Source of the DNA: Castanea sativa
Lineage: Eukaryota > Streptophyta > Magnoliopsida > Fagales > Fagaceae
Direction: 5' to 3'
Length of the DNA stretch: 64,000 nt
Assembly: GCF_040712315.1 (NCBI RefSeq)
Contig: NC_134013.1
Span: forward strand, 3,383,001-3,447,000
The position numbers were made by a program, and so were the translations under genes. The notes under the pieces are model-generated. The model did not search any database, was not told the origin of the DNA, and saw nothing but the letters and a program-made list of their open reading frames with translations. Each line of letters opens with the position of its first letter. Position 1 is the stretch's first letter. Positions 1-11,434 of the stretch are shown here, one piece after another.

Positions 1-205
1 CTATAGGAATTTTTTAAACGTAGCTAAAATAACTCTTATAGCCGCGTTTTTAAAACCGTGCCTATAGACCTGTCAGACCTATAGTCATGGTGTATAGGCC
101 ACGTCTAAAAATGCGGCTATAGATAAAATGGACCTATAGCCACTTTTTAGGAGTTATAGCCATGTTTATAAAACGCAGCTATAGCTCACTTACAAGCTAA
201 AGCCA
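1..205. repeat. CACTA-like subterminal repeat array
   Basis: A short motif around ctatagccgcgtttt recurs many times in both orientations, spaced by 10-30 bases, up to about position 190. Clustered inverted and direct copies of such a motif are typical of the subterminal zone of plant CACTA (En/Spm) transposons. No CACTA terminus or 3-bp duplication is visible, so the element probably extends left of the window. A generic satellite-like array is the alternative. Confidence 0.4.
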
Positions 206-214
206 TACCAATTT

Positions 215-345
215 ACAAGCTATGTGTTAAGTGTTAACCAACAAAATAGAAAGTACCTATAAATCTACAGTTTCTAAAGTACACTACCAATTCGATAGAT
301 TGTAATATGGATTTAAATAAAGAATTTTTAGTAAATAAAAGTTTC
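215..345 (+). repeat. Far-upstream segment shared with 30936-31072
   Basis: This stretch (tgtgttaagtgttaaccaac onward, ending in the tttagtaaa region) is nearly identical to 30936-31072. It is noncoding. In both places it lies upstream of sequence that later matches the kinase 5' flank, so I read it as part of the duplicated unit. Bases 346-419 show nothing recognisable. Confidence 0.7.
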
Positions 346-424
346 CCTCATTTGTGTTTGATTGAGATGGAATATTTGAGGGATGAAAAAACTTATTTGT
401 TTGGTTGAGAAGAAAAACAGGATG

Positions 425-1265
425 TGATAGGCCAAAAAATGTATTGACCCTTTGGCTAATTAATTAATTATCCAACTTAATTAATTAAGTCAATTTAACA
501 CGCAATAGCATGGTAGCACAAACAAATCACCAATTAAACTATATGCAACGGAAAATAAATTTAACATAGTGATTTGTTTACGAATGGAAAAAACTTCCGA
601 GACGAAACCCACCGGATGAATTTAAGATCACCACTCTCAAGAATCCACCATTATCAATCACAAGAGGTTACAAGTAAAAGGAATCATAGTACCTAATACC
701 AACCTATAGTTGAACCCTTACCCCAATACCCAATTAGACTTGTATTGTAGTGGCAATCTCTTCGTTCAATGCACGGATCCTAGTACGTGACTAACCAAGG
801 ATGCACGGATCTCAGTACGTGACTAACACACCAACTTGAATATAATGTTGGATGAAAAGTTCTTCAATTCATCAACATGAAGATCAAGAAGCTCCTTGAT
901 CACAAAACTCTTGGCGTAAAGACGCAGTAGCTTTTACAGAGAGAAAGACGAACTATAAAAATTTCTGTCTCCGGTCACAATGTACGTGTAACAACAAGTG
1001 CAACAACAAGTGTAATAACCTTGAGACGGCCCTTAAAATAATCCTTATATACCCTACACAAATACTCAAGGATATGCGTATAATCAGTTCTGAAAATTCT
1101 GATTTCGTAATTCTCGACAGATACAGCTTGTGTCAAGCTTCAACATTAATCCTCGATAGAAATGATTCTGTCGAGACATCTGTCGAGCTTTAATGAATAG
1201 CACTTCTTCACTTGTTTCTCGGTCAGACTTTCATGGCTTTAATACTAAACTTGAACATTTGTTTT
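425..1265 (-). mobile_element. Solo LTR, type B, reverse orientation (first part)
   Basis: Read on the minus strand, this is the 3' three-quarters of an LTR whose other part is 6224-6321. It ends TG at 425 and is flanked by ggatg at 420-424, repeated exactly at 6322-6326 beyond the second part. It aligns with the forward solo LTR at 6604-7606, including the ttaattaattaa-rich end and the primer-binding-like acgtgac/ggatcc blocks. A copia element inserted at 1266 splits it. No internal domain exists, so it is a solo LTR from recombination between two LTRs. Confidence 0.85.
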
Positions 1266-2281
1266 TGTTAAGGACATATTTTATGTAATTGGCTAATCCT
1301 TTGACAAAACGCATTTTACTTGTAATTGGGTAGATCTAGGATGTGTTTAATACTTCAAGAAACATATTGTTCAAGCCACGTATTAAAGCCATGAAGATTG
1401 GACCAAGAAACAAGTGAAGAATGGTTGTTCATTAAAGCTAGACAGATTCGCAACAACTCTCGACAAATAGCTATCTATCAAGGTTTAATGAATCTCAACA
1501 GATCTCGACAAATTCTATCTATCGAGATCTCGACAAATTCTATCTATCGAAAATTACAAAAATTAGTTTTTCAAATCTGATTTTCGGCCCATGCTTATGT
1601 ATCTGTGTAGGGTTTCTTTTCTCATAACTCTAAACATATATAAGGCTTATTTTAAAGGTCGTCACATATGAGAATAAAAGGAGAACACATGCAAAAAGTA
1701 ACAGATGCCTTGTTCTCTCTGAAAGAAGTTATTGCATCTTTGCGCCTTAGAGTTTTGTAACCCAATGCTTCTTAATCTTCATTATTGATGAAGTGAAAAA
1801 CTTTACAGCCAACATTCTTCTTCCTTAAGTTAGTGAATGAGGCACGTCTTGGGATTCGTACAAAGAAGTGAGTCATGTACTGGGATTTGTCCAAAGGAGT
1901 CACGTACTGGGATCCGTGCATCAAAAGAGTGACATTCATATACTGAAGAGTTCAAAGGTTCTGAAGCGGTAGAAGGTTTCTACTGTAAGTTCATCTACGG
2001 GGATTGTAGAGTCGAGGGACAAAGATTTTGTACTAGATCTGATACTTCTCTTTACTATAGTGAATTGATTTTCGGGAAGGTTTCCCCCCAAGTTTTTTAC
2101 TGTGAAAGTAGTTTGTTTCATTGATTTTCCTAGGTCATCATATCTTTGTCTTACTTAATTTTACGTTATACATGATATTGATGTTTGTTTGTTTTAACGA
2201 GTTTTATTCATAATAAATCTAATTAACAACTTGGGTTTAAAACTTGTTAATTTTATCAACCGGGGTATATATTTCCCAATA
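1266..2281 (+). repeat. 5' LTR of the copia element (type A)
   Basis: It begins TGTTAAGGACATA and ends in tttcccaata, directly followed by the primer site. It matches the 3' LTR at 5239-6223 and the solo LTR at 14943-15938. A TATA-like aacatatataaggc lies near 1633-1646 and marks the likely promoter region. The first 150 bases also resemble the type B LTRs, so the two LTR types are related families. Confidence 0.9.
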
Positions 2282-2283
2282 AA

Positions 2284-2294
2284 TGGTATCAGAG
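2284..2294 (+). other. Primer-binding site (initiator tRNA-Met type)
   Basis: The sequence tggtatcagag starts two bases after the 5' LTR. It is the standard plant copia primer site complementary to the 3' end of initiator tRNA-Met. Confidence 0.9.
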
Positions 2295-2349
2295 TGGGTA
2301 CACTCTAATTGGATTAATTTCCTGAGTGTGATCCTTAACCCTTGTTGTC

Positions 2350-3087
2350 ATGGAAACTCTTGATTACTTTGATTTGAATGATTTTGTGTTGAATGATGAT
2401 GATGATATTCAAGATGCCTATTGCAAGCTTTATAATATTTTTATGAAATCTCTTGAATGTTCTACAAAATTAAAAGCTAATTTTAAAAAGATCAAACTTG
2501 AAAGAGATGGTTTGATTGAAAAATTGGATGAAGCTAATAATTTGAATGAGAATTTTAAAAATCAAATTTCACCTCAAGTGGACAAAATTAAAAGTTTGGA
2601 AGAGCAACTAGTTGAATTTAAAACTGAAGTTGAAAAATTAACTAGTGTCAAACTTGTTATTAAGCCTAACTCAAAAGATAAAGATTTTTGTGTTCCTCCA
2701 TTTAAAAGGAATAATGAAGAGTTGAAAGCTAATATTTCTATAATAGACAAAGGTAAACAATCTGATGTTAACACTGAAGTTTCTAAACCTATGTCTAAAA
2801 CTCCTCCTAAGTTGAATAAAAATTCTGAATTTGTCCCCACTTGTCATCATTGTCATATTGTTGGTCATATTATGCCAAATTTTCCTAATTTGAAGTCTTT
2901 GTCAACCTCTAAAATTAGACCTCCTTCTAGGAAGCCAAGTAGCTCTAAAACTGCTCATATTTGTCACCATTATAGTATTTTGGACACACTCATCCTAATT
3001 GCTTTAAGTTGTATCCTCAAAAGCAAGTGTCCAAATGGTCATAGGTTTCCTCTCAAGAACCTACACCTTTGTTTGGAGAGTTATTAA
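2350..3087 (+). pseudogene. copia gag remnant with CCHC zinc knuckles
   Basis: The ORF opens with an ATG 56 bases after the primer site and encodes 245 residues. Residues about 1-110 are Lys/Glu/Leu-rich and look coiled-coil forming. A zinc knuckle at about residues 175-188 (CHHC, GHI) lacks its last Cys, which is Phe. A second knuckle follows near residue 205 but is cut by a frameshift near position 2980. The downstream gag-type sequence continues in another frame and meets a TAG near 3041. The amino-terminal gag domain usual in this family is absent, so the copy is deleted at the 5' side as well as shifted. In life gag coats the RNA in virus-like particles. Confidence 0.75.
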
Positions 3088-4884
3088 AAGCCTTGAGTTT
3101 TTAAACTCAATTTCAGGAGAATCTTAATTCTTCTATGTCCTTTAGTAGACATACTAGGATGCGTGCCTTTTCATCTCATGACCAAAGACTAGTGCTGTGT
3201 GGGTGAGAAAGGAGCCTAAGACTTAATTGTCTTTTCTACTATCCTCTGCTTTAATTCTTTCTATCTAAAGTAGGACTCTCTTTGCTTGATTTCTTATCTG
3301 CTTTTGGAATCATGTTTTCATGCATATGCATCTTTCTTTCATACTTTCATGTTGTTTGTCTGTTTTTGTTTGGTTGTTTTGTTTTTGTTTTGTTTTGTTT
3401 TCAAAATAAATCAAAAAATCAAAAAAATACAAAAACAGTGTGTGTTTGTGTACATTGGTACTTGTGTACCTTGAATGGCCAATAAAACAAAGTTTTCTAA
3501 ATTTTGTATCTCTTGTAACTTAAATGAGCATCTCTATGCACAACTAAGCAAGTGAGCTTTATGGCTCGTGTTTGTGATGAGTAAGATTAAGTAATTTCTT
3601 GTACTTAACAATCATATCACTCTTTTTGACGGGAATGATTAGAAAATCTTGAGAGAAAGGCATAAATAACCATTTCACCACTGTTGTCCGCCAATCATGA
3701 AATGACATCGGTATGCTTCTACATAGCAAAAGTCAATGTCAAAAGCTTAACATTATTGGGTATTTCTTTTCTCTCTCTTGTATGCCCATGCATGGTATGC
3801 TTAAAAGAAAATATGCAAAGAAAAATTAAAGCAAAAAGAATCAAAATGCTTTAAAATATGATTGCAAGCATGTATTCTAAAAGATGTGAGAGTTATAGGA
3901 TGTACCTCGAAGGTAATAGTTCCCATCAAGCTATTATGATCGTGTGTGAGTTAAATTGATTTACTCATATCTCAAATCGTCATAACATGTAGACACTTAT
4001 GCAATCTTGTGATGTTTTTCACACACAACACGCAATATTCTTTGCTACTTTTGATACATGTGTACGTACAATGTGATTTGGTCATCACAAGAAATACATG
4101 TGTAAATGTATGCTCACTAAACTGTCTTGACTTATTTTTGAAATATAAAATTGGTTATACTTTGTGTGTGTGTTTGTGTGTGTGTGTTTTTGGATCTATG
4201 TGCTTAACATTTTTTTGTTGAGAAATGATTTAGAGCTTAAAATGTTGTTTGGATCCTTGGTTGTGTAGCATGCTTGATTGCATTCATATCTATGTTTTTC
4301 TCTTCTTGAAAAACTGTTTTTACGCAATCTTGACAGCTAGGCTATCTATCAAACTCTTCAGCTTCTTTTTATTGCAATCTCAATAGTTTCTCGACAGATT
4401 CTCAATCCATCGAGAAAGTTTCTGTCTGCTCCATAGAAGCTCGATAACTGTTCAATCCATTGAGATTAGCTTCTACTCGACAGCTCTCGATCCATCAAGA
4501 TCCTCTTGCATGCATTATTTTTTCACATGTTTTGCATGTTTCTATTATATTGTCATCCATTGCATCTTGTTTCATTACATTTATGCATTTATATGGATTG
4601 CTTGTGACCCCTTGATCATCTTTATGTTTCTCAGGTGAGGCTTTATAGCTTCCTATACCCTTGTCAATCATGACAAAAAGGGGGAGAAATTGTGGAGAAT
4701 TTGTAGTTTCTTTTTTAAGATTCTACAAGTTAGGGGGAGAAATACATACCCTTGTAAAGGGGAGATGTATTTTCATCTTGTTAGGGGGAGTAGTTACCTC
4801 CTTGTTGATTGTAGGAGCTTCTTTTAGTTTCTTCTTCTTGTACAACGGTCTTGTAACCATGTTTACATGCATTGTGCTTATCTT

Positions 4885-4928
<44 letters not shown>

Positions 4929-5226
4929 TATGTCTTCTTCACCTATCTCTACATGTATTGTTTCTTTTCTATCTTTATATACATGTTTATTTCTTGTATG
5001 CAATATTTTATTTTTGTTTCACACTAAGATGTCGTGATGAGTTTTGTTTAAAGTGTTTCAGAAATACAGGTTGTCAAAGTCTTCCTTGCCATGAACTCTC
5101 TTCTTGCAAAGTTTTCAAGAGTTTGTGTTAGGATAGATTTTATTGTATTCAATAATTGATTGAGTTGAGTGATTTATGACTTCTCTCATACTTCATTTAT
5201 TTGTTGTGGTTTTGTCATGGATTGCC
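3088..5226 (+). other. Noncoding internal spacer of the copia element with repeated polypurine blocks
   Basis: No pol domain can be read in any frame. Purine blocks of the type aagggggagaa occur at about 4677-4688, 4732-4741, 4757-4765 and 4781-4790, ahead of the final polypurine tract. Repeated polypurine motifs before the 3' LTR are a known Sirevirus trait. The rest is T-rich on the plus strand with short GT runs (about 4161-4190). Confidence 0.6.
4886..4924. repeat. (AT)n microsatellite
   Basis: About 19 uninterrupted AT dinucleotides lie inside the copia spacer. The open frame running through them is an artefact of the repeat. Confidence 0.95.
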
Positions 5227-5238
5227 AAGGGGGGAGAT
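5227..5238 (+). other. Polypurine tract of the copia element
   Basis: The purine-rich aaggggggagat directly precedes the TG of the 3' LTR, where plus-strand DNA synthesis is primed. Confidence 0.85.
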
Positions 5239-6223
5239 TGTTAAGACCATATTTTATGTAATTGGCTAATCCTTTGACAAAACGCATTTTACTTGCAATT
5301 GGATAGATCTAGGATGTGTTTAATACTTCAAGAAACATGTTGTTCAAGCCAAGTATTAAAGCCATGAAAATTGGACCAAGAAACAAGTGAAGAAGGGTTG
5401 TTCATTAAAGCTGGACAAATTCTTGACAGCTCTCGACAGATAGCTATCTATCAAGATTTAATAAGTCTTGATAGCTCTCGACAGATTCTATCTATCGAGA
5501 ATTACGAAAATTAGTTTTTCAGATCTGATTTTCGTTCCATGCTTATATATTTATGTAGAGTTTCTTTTCTCACAACCCTAGATATATATAAGGCTTATTT
5601 TAAAGGTTGTCACATATGAGAATACAAGAGAATACATGCAAAAAGTGACCGATGCCTTATTCTCTCTGAAAGAAGCTATTGCGTCTTTGTGCCTTAGGAT
5701 TTTGTAACCAAATGCTTCTTGATCTTCATTGTTGATGAAGTGAAGAACTTTACAGCCAATATTCTTCTTCCTCAAGTTGGTGAGTGAGTCACGTACTGGG
5801 ATTCATACAAAAGAGTGAGTCACGTACTAGAATCCGTGCATCAAAAGGGTGGCGTTCATATATTGAAGAGTTCAGAGGTTCTGAAGCGATAGAAGGTTTT
5901 GAAGCAATAGAAGGTTTCTGCTGTAAGTTCATCTACAGGGATTGTAGAGTCTATGGACAAAAGTTTTTTACTAGATCTAAAACTTCTCTTTACTATAGTG
6001 AATTGCTTTTCGGGAAGGTTTTACCCAGGTTTTTTATTGTAAAAGTAGTTTGTTTCATTGGTTTTCTTGGGTCATCATATCTTGTCTTATTTAATTTTCC
6101 GCTGTGCATGATATTGACATGATATTGATTTTTTTTTAACAAGTTTTATTCATAATAAATCTAATTAATAACTTGGATTTAAAACTTGTTAATTCTATCA
6201 ACCAGGTTCTAAATTTCCCAACG
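5239..6223 (+). repeat. 3' LTR of the copia element (type A)
   Basis: It starts TGTTAAGACCATA and ends near tttcccaacg. It aligns along its whole length with the 5' LTR but carries many substitutions and small indels, so the insertion is not recent. The exact 3' end is uncertain by one or two bases because the terminal dinucleotide is mutated. Confidence 0.85.
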
Positions 6224-6321
6224 GTTTCTTGAAATACTAAACCCATCCTAGATCTACCAAATTACAAGTAAAGTGCATTTTGTCAAAAGATTAGCCAATT
6301 ACATCAAATATGTCCCTAACA
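6224..6321 (-). mobile_element. Solo LTR, type B, reverse orientation (second part)
   Basis: This is the reverse complement of an LTR start: read on the minus strand from 6321 it begins TGTTAGGGACATA. It completes the LTR interrupted at 1265, and ggatg at 6322-6326 matches 420-424. Confidence 0.85.
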
Positions 6322-6326
6322 GGATG

Positions 6327-6598
6327 ATTGAAAATGTGGTTTGTCTAAATTTACTATTATATCCTTATTTCATTATATAGAAGAAATACTTTTAATTTGT
6401 AGTAAAATATTATTTATTTATAAATTAAAATTAATAAAATAACATTTTATAAAAATTAAAAAAAAAAAAAAAACTTTGTTATTATATTTATTGATAGTAA
6501 AAAAAAATTTCTTATAAGTAAACATCTTTTTCATCACTGGCCATGAACAAATTTTTCTTAACCTTATGTTTGTTCCCATCAATCTATGGCATATCAAC
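6327..6598. other. AT-rich noncoding stretch; right part shared with about 34085-34155
   Basis: It contains an A15-type run near 6457-6472 and no coding signal. From about 6525 (catctttttcatca) it matches 34080-34160, marking the left edge of the duplicated kinase 5' flank in unit A. Confidence 0.6.
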
Positions 6599-6603
6599 TA
6601 AGC

Positions 6604-7606
6604 TGTTAGGACATATGTGATTCATGTTAGGAACATACGTCAACATTTTATGTGTTGGCTAATCCTTTGACAAAACGCACTTTACTTGTAATTGGGTAGA
6701 TCTAGGATGTGTTTAATACTTCAAGAAACAAGGTTTCAAGTTCAAGTGTTAAAGCCATGCAAGTCTGTCCAAGAATCAAGTAAGAAAGTGCTAGATTATA
6801 AATCTCGACAGCTAGTATCTATCAAGGTTTAAAAGCTACTAAAACCCATGGCTCGATAGCTATCTCGATAGATGGCTATCTATCGAGGTTTATGAAACTC
6901 AGTTTTTCGAAGTTGTTTTTCATCCAATCCGTGAGTATGTGTTTAGGCTTTCTTTTTTCACAACCCTAAACATATATAAGGATTATTTTAAGGGCCATCA
7001 CAGAGAGCACAGTTGCACAAGAGCACAATTCCACAAGTGTGAAATGAAGTGTGACCGGAAACCTAGTTGCCCTAATTCATCTTAAAGAAGCTGTTGTGTT
7101 TGTACGCCGTAGGGTTTTGTGACCAAGAAACTTCATGATCTTCATTGTGTGATGAACAGAAGAACTTTGCAACCAACATCCTTCTCAAGTTGGTGATCAA
7201 GTCGCGTACTAGGATCCGTGCATCTTTTGGTTAGTCACGTACTGGGAGCAGTGCAATACAAGGAGAGATTATCATAACAAAACAAGTCCAATTGGGTATT
7301 GGGGTAAGGGTTCAATTGTAGGTTGGTATAAGGTACTAGGATTCATTTACTTGTAATCGCTTGTTTTGGTAATAGTGAATTCTTGGGAGTGGTGACCTTA
7401 AAATCACCAGGTGGGGTTTTTGCCTCGGAGGTTTTCCCCATTCGTAAACAAATCACCGTGTCAATTTATTTTCCGCTGCATATTTATTTAGTTGGTGATT
7501 TGTTTGTGCTTCCACGTATTTTACATGTTAATTTGATTAATTAATTAAACTTGGCTAATTAATCAATTAATCCATCACAAGGGATCGATACATTTTTGGC
7601 CTATCA
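6604..7606 (+). mobile_element. Solo LTR, type B, forward, with 5-bp target duplication
   Basis: A 1003-bp LTR begins TGTTAGGACATA and ends cctatca. The target duplication taagc is perfect (6599-6603 and 7607-7611). The uninterrupted site survives at about 34153-34170 in the duplicated copy, where actaag runs straight into ttttaacctttc. The first 20 bases are followed at 6625 by a second TGTTAGGAACATA, a small duplication of the LTR start. A TATA-like catatataagg lies near 6969. Confidence 0.92.
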
Positions 7607-7611
7607 TAAGC

Positions 7612-8038
7612 TTTAACCTTTCTTTCCTCAAGAATATTCATATAGTCAAAGAAATCCTCAAGAATATTCATATTGGTACCCTCATTGCCTACATAACTCA
7701 AAGGTATGATGTGGCAAATTTTGAGTGACATAGTATCAAATTTAATATTAAAAAATTAAAACTCAAAATCATACCCATTTGGCACTAACCCATTAACAAA
7801 TAACAAGGAACTATTTGACACACAAATAAAATTTTAAGGACTAAAATGAAATATTTCCAAGGTTTTGGACCATTTTGAAATATAATGTAAAGATTGAGGA
7901 CCTAAAAATAAAAAACCACCAACTCATCTAACTAACATATATGGTTTTCTTTTTTTTTTTAAATCAAATAGAAACACTACACGCATGTAATAGAAACAAA
8001 GAGAAAATTAATTAGAGGTATTTATATAAAATAAATAA
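7612..8038 (+). repeat. Duplicated kinase 5' flank, unit A (left part)
   Basis: This noncoding, AT-rich sequence matches 34160-34657 (unit C). Its right part also matches 24400-24590 (unit B). It ends at G1, whose target duplication aataa is at 8034-8038. Small differences include a 70-base block present only in unit C near 34245-34320. Confidence 0.85.
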
Positions 8039-8642
8039 TGATGATACCAAAAATCATCAGTAAGCCACACGGCCCTCACGTGCCCTCGATAAGAACCTGC
8101 ACAACACAAAAGTTGAAGACCTTAAAAGGAGTACCGGTGTGGTACCGACCGAATACCCTCCGACGGTCAAGTTAGAGGAATCTCTTATTTACAACTCTAG
8201 AGTACCAGAGCTAGGGTGAATTATGTGTACCTCTGGTTTGTGAGGATTTTGGGGTTTTTATAGTAGTTTAGGGTCAAAATCCATGCCCTGGTCCAGAAGT
8301 TCTTTCCTTATAGGAGAGAACTTCTTTAATCCACATATCTTCCGAAATCCTTTCCTTATAGGAGTCTTCTTAATTAGGGGTAAGCATGGGGCACAATATG
8401 TCTCCTTATATATGTATGTGTGGAGACCAAGTAAGGCCACGTCGGATCCATCAAAGGTTTATATATCCCCTTCAGCTTATCCCCGTTAGCTTTCCATTTC
8501 GTCGTCCTAAGTATGATCGTCAGCTTCGGGTTAAAGCTGTAGACCTTACACTGCTGTCGTCTCTTATGAGTAATGCTAACGAGATGGTTGTGTCCATCAC
8601 TTTTTCTTTCGTCATGGTTTAATTACAAAATTATCCTTATCA
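8039..8642 (-). repeat. 3' LTR of G1
   Basis: It spans TGATGATACC to ccttatca and pairs with 18574-19176. In element orientation this is the downstream LTR. Confidence 0.92.
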
Positions 8643-8657
8643 GTTGCCCCCTACTCC
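8643..8657 (-). other. Polypurine tract of G1
   Basis: On the minus strand this reads ggagtagggggcaac, directly against the LTR. G2 has gacgagggggcaac at the same place. Confidence 0.85.
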
Positions 8658-8990
8658 ATAGCCTTGTTAGCTTTAGCTAACGGGTTATGGAGTTAACATC
8701 ATCAAAAGGTCATTTATGTGTGATGCCTCGAGCCGCCTTTATTAAATGCTTGAGCGCGTGGCACGAGCTGATTGGTTCCACTTCTAGACGAGCGTGTCGC
8801 TTCATCTTTCATGCATTCTTTGCCTATACATATTTCCACTCCTCCCTTATTTTCTACTTTCTAACCCCTACTGACCTTGAGAGAGAGCCCGTCGCCTCCT
8901 GAGCTCCCTACTTCCGTCAGCCTATTGGTCTCGCCACCTCAATTGTCGTCATCTTTCCCGAACCATCCTCTTCTTTCAAGGAATTGTCTA

Positions 8991-9000
8991 CCTATAAGTC
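8991..9000 (+). promoter_or_regulatory. Candidate TATA box of the G1 antisense gene
   Basis: The sequence cctataagtc lies about 85 bases before the ATG at 9083. The matching position in G2 has TATAAATAG in the same context (tctacctata), so the two elements share an antisense promoter-like block. Activity is inferred. Confidence 0.45.
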
Positions 9001-9082
9001 CTCTTTTCTTTTATTCTACACCTTATTTTCATTTTTCTAGTTAATCAATTCGATAGTATGGCTGTCATTTTAGGTTCTTAGA

Positions 9083-11434
9083 ATGAATCTGTCGCTTGTA
9101 GGTAGTCAGATGTCTAGAGAAGTGACGAGTGAACAATCATTGATCCACGAGGGAGCGGGTTATGACGAGGTCTTCCAATCAGGTCATAAGCCCAAGGAGG
9201 GCTTCTCCTGGTCATCAGAGAGGGGAACATTAGCCCAATCTCTTGACGAGGAAGTGGAGAGTTGTAGAGGATAGGATGGGGAAGAAGTAGTGAGTGAGGG
9301 TGAAGACGAGAGTAATGAAGGGGAAGAGAGAAAGAATGACGGGGATGAAAATGACGGAGATGAGGAGGCCTTAGAGATTACTTCAGGAGGCCCCGGAGAT
9401 GACCATCCTTTCATTCTCCCCAAAAAATGGTCTGTCAACAAATTCTTGCCGACGATGTCGGACAAGATTTTCAAAACCTTACGTGACCGTTACCAAATTC
9501 CAGACAACATCCCAATTCATCTCCCTGGGAAGCTCGAGAAATGTTATTTAGGGAAGAACACAGATGTCGGCATGTACAATGCTATGTTCGCGGCAAGATT
9601 GAGGCTGCCACTAATGGTACTTCATCATCAGCTGGCTAATTTTTTAGGTTTATCCGTTAGCCAGATTGCCCCTAATGCTTGGCAGATATTCATTAGGGCT
9701 GATATTTTATAGGGTCGTCTGAGTGGCAGGAACCGCCAGTTAACTCTTGACGAGTTCTTTTGGTGCTATCGACCCCAACATATCGCCTCGTCCTAGAGGA
9801 TATACCATTTCGCAGTAAGGAAGAAGGAGCTAAAGTTGGTGTTTGATATGCCCGATTCTAATAGGAATTTGAAGGGCAAGTACTTTTTTGTCAAAGGGAC
9901 GAACTAGGTATGCCGTCAGGAAGAGTGGGAGACGATGCCTTATGACTTTGACAACACTTGGGCTTTTGTCAGGGATTCAAGTTAACCCCATTTGTTTCTT
10001 CCTTTACTTTATTCCTTTCAAATTTCTAACACCATCTATTCTTCTTTTCAGCTAGTGTTTGTCCACATATTACAGCTACACAAGAAGACTTTGTCCGTAT
10101 GGTAACATCAATCCCGTTTGACGAGCGGAAGTGTCGAGACCTAATTACACTCGACACTTTACACCTTTACAGCAGAGGTCCAGAGCCGACGCCGGTAGCT
10201 CGTAGGTTAAACGCCTATTCTTGTCATCGTATGTATCCGTTAATTTATCTCGTCACTTTCTTTTTGCCATTTCTTGTCTTAACTCTCATTTCTTATATTT
10301 TGTAGAGATTGAGTTAGCTAGGCAGAAGGCGCTGGTGTGGGCAACTGCCGCCCGAAGGAAGGAAGAAAAGAAGAAAACAAAGGGGTAGTGGACGTCCCCA
10401 TTAGCCCCTAAGGCCGTCGGAAAGGTAGCTGCTAAAAGGAAGGCTGACGGGAAGGACGATCGTCATCCCAAGAAGACGGCCATCACCCCCGGGGATAAGC
10501 ACCCTAAGAAGTCGTCACCCTTAAGCTGAACCACGGGGCAGGCAAAGGGTTATTGACAACATCGGGCCCCATCACTTAGGGATCTGAATGTCGTCTTCTA
10601 ATCCACAAGGACTACGCCATTGAGGTGATGGAGTCTATCCTTAAGAGTGAGGATGTAGATCCTTGTACTGAGCAAGCGACTAAAGAGCTAGGGGCCTTTT
10701 TGACCTTGCCCGGGTACTTGATTTTTTTTTTTTGGTTGTTATTTTTATCATTTCTTCTTGTGTTTAACAAGCTGACGGCTTTTTTTGTTGTATAGGCTCT
10801 GGTTTGTATGAAGGCTTTGTAGGATAAGGGCGTCACTAAAGAGGGAGTGATCACTTGTTTGCATAAGCGCATCAAGAACCTAACCGATGGGCAAGAGCAA
10901 TACAAGGAAGCTCTTTGTACTCTCAATAAGAAGGTGAAAGAGCTAAAGGAACAGCTAGAGGAGGAGGGTCGTCAGAGGAAACAAGAACAAGAAACCAAAG
11001 TAACGATGGAAAAGGAGCTTACGGCTCTTCTAAGCCAGGTGGAAACCGCCAGGACTGACACGGTGGCAGAGTTTAAGGCTTCGCAGTCTTTTATAGATGC
11101 TTGCGCCGTCTATTATGGTGACGGGTTCGAGGACTGCCTAAAGCAGGTCAAGTCCGTCTACCCTAACTTGGATTTATCCAAGGTCACTATGGATGATCCT
11201 CTATTGTCGACACTCTTGGGCAATACTGTCTTTGAAGAGAGTGACGACCTCACCGAGTTTGAGGCAAATCCAAAAAATGACAGTGTCGTCCTCGCTCAAC
11301 CCACCGTGGATCAGCTCGTTAGCCTACTGACCCTGTTGGCCCATCCTCCTACTACTGAAGACCCTTCTACTCAAGGCGTCCAGGACCTTCCTCCCAAGGG
11401 TGACAAAGACCCACGAGATCCCCTAGCCTCTTGA
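9083..11434 (+). pseudogene. Antisense four-exon gene of G1, PF04195-like protein, degenerate
   Basis: It runs opposite to gag-pol, between the polypurine tract and the spacer. Exon 1 (9083-9980) begins with ATG, has an acidic Asp/Glu-rich stretch, then a domain (about 9420-9960) that aligns with the G2 protein (QIPD, NAW, and LDEFFWCYRP versus VDEFLYCYKP). I take it for the Pfam 'putative gypsy type transposon' domain (PF04195). Candidate introns are 9981-10051, 10229-10305 and 10714-10795, all GT...AG. Exon 3 is Lys-rich. Exon 4 encodes a coiled coil and an acidic C terminus ending at 11434. In-frame stops at 9272, 9710 and elsewhere show decay. Function is unknown. Confidence 0.7.

Larger units (their letters stand above)
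1266..6223 (+). mobile_element. Gag-only Ty1/copia element (Sirevirus-like), complete ends
   Basis: A 4.96 kb element has two LTRs (1266-2281 and 5239-6223) that begin TGTTAAG, an initiator-Met-type primer site, a broken gag, a noncoding spacer and a polypurine tract. Flanking 5-mers gtttt (1261-1265) and gtttc (6224-6228) look like a target duplication with one mismatch. No protease, integrase, reverse transcriptase or RNase H can be found, so it would need proteins from an autonomous relative. The gag with a long coiled-coil-like region and CCHC knuckles, plus several polypurine-like blocks before the 3' LTR, are features known from Sireviruses. That assignment is inference. Confidence 0.85.

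Noticed and set aside
4661..5131. 156-codon frame in the copia spacer
   Set aside because: It runs through the (AT)n microsatellite giving Tyr-Ile repeats; no domain, and it overlaps polypurine motifs.
10612..10926. 104-codon minus-strand frame in G1
   Set aside because: Shadow of the plus-strand antisense gene, crossing its third intron.
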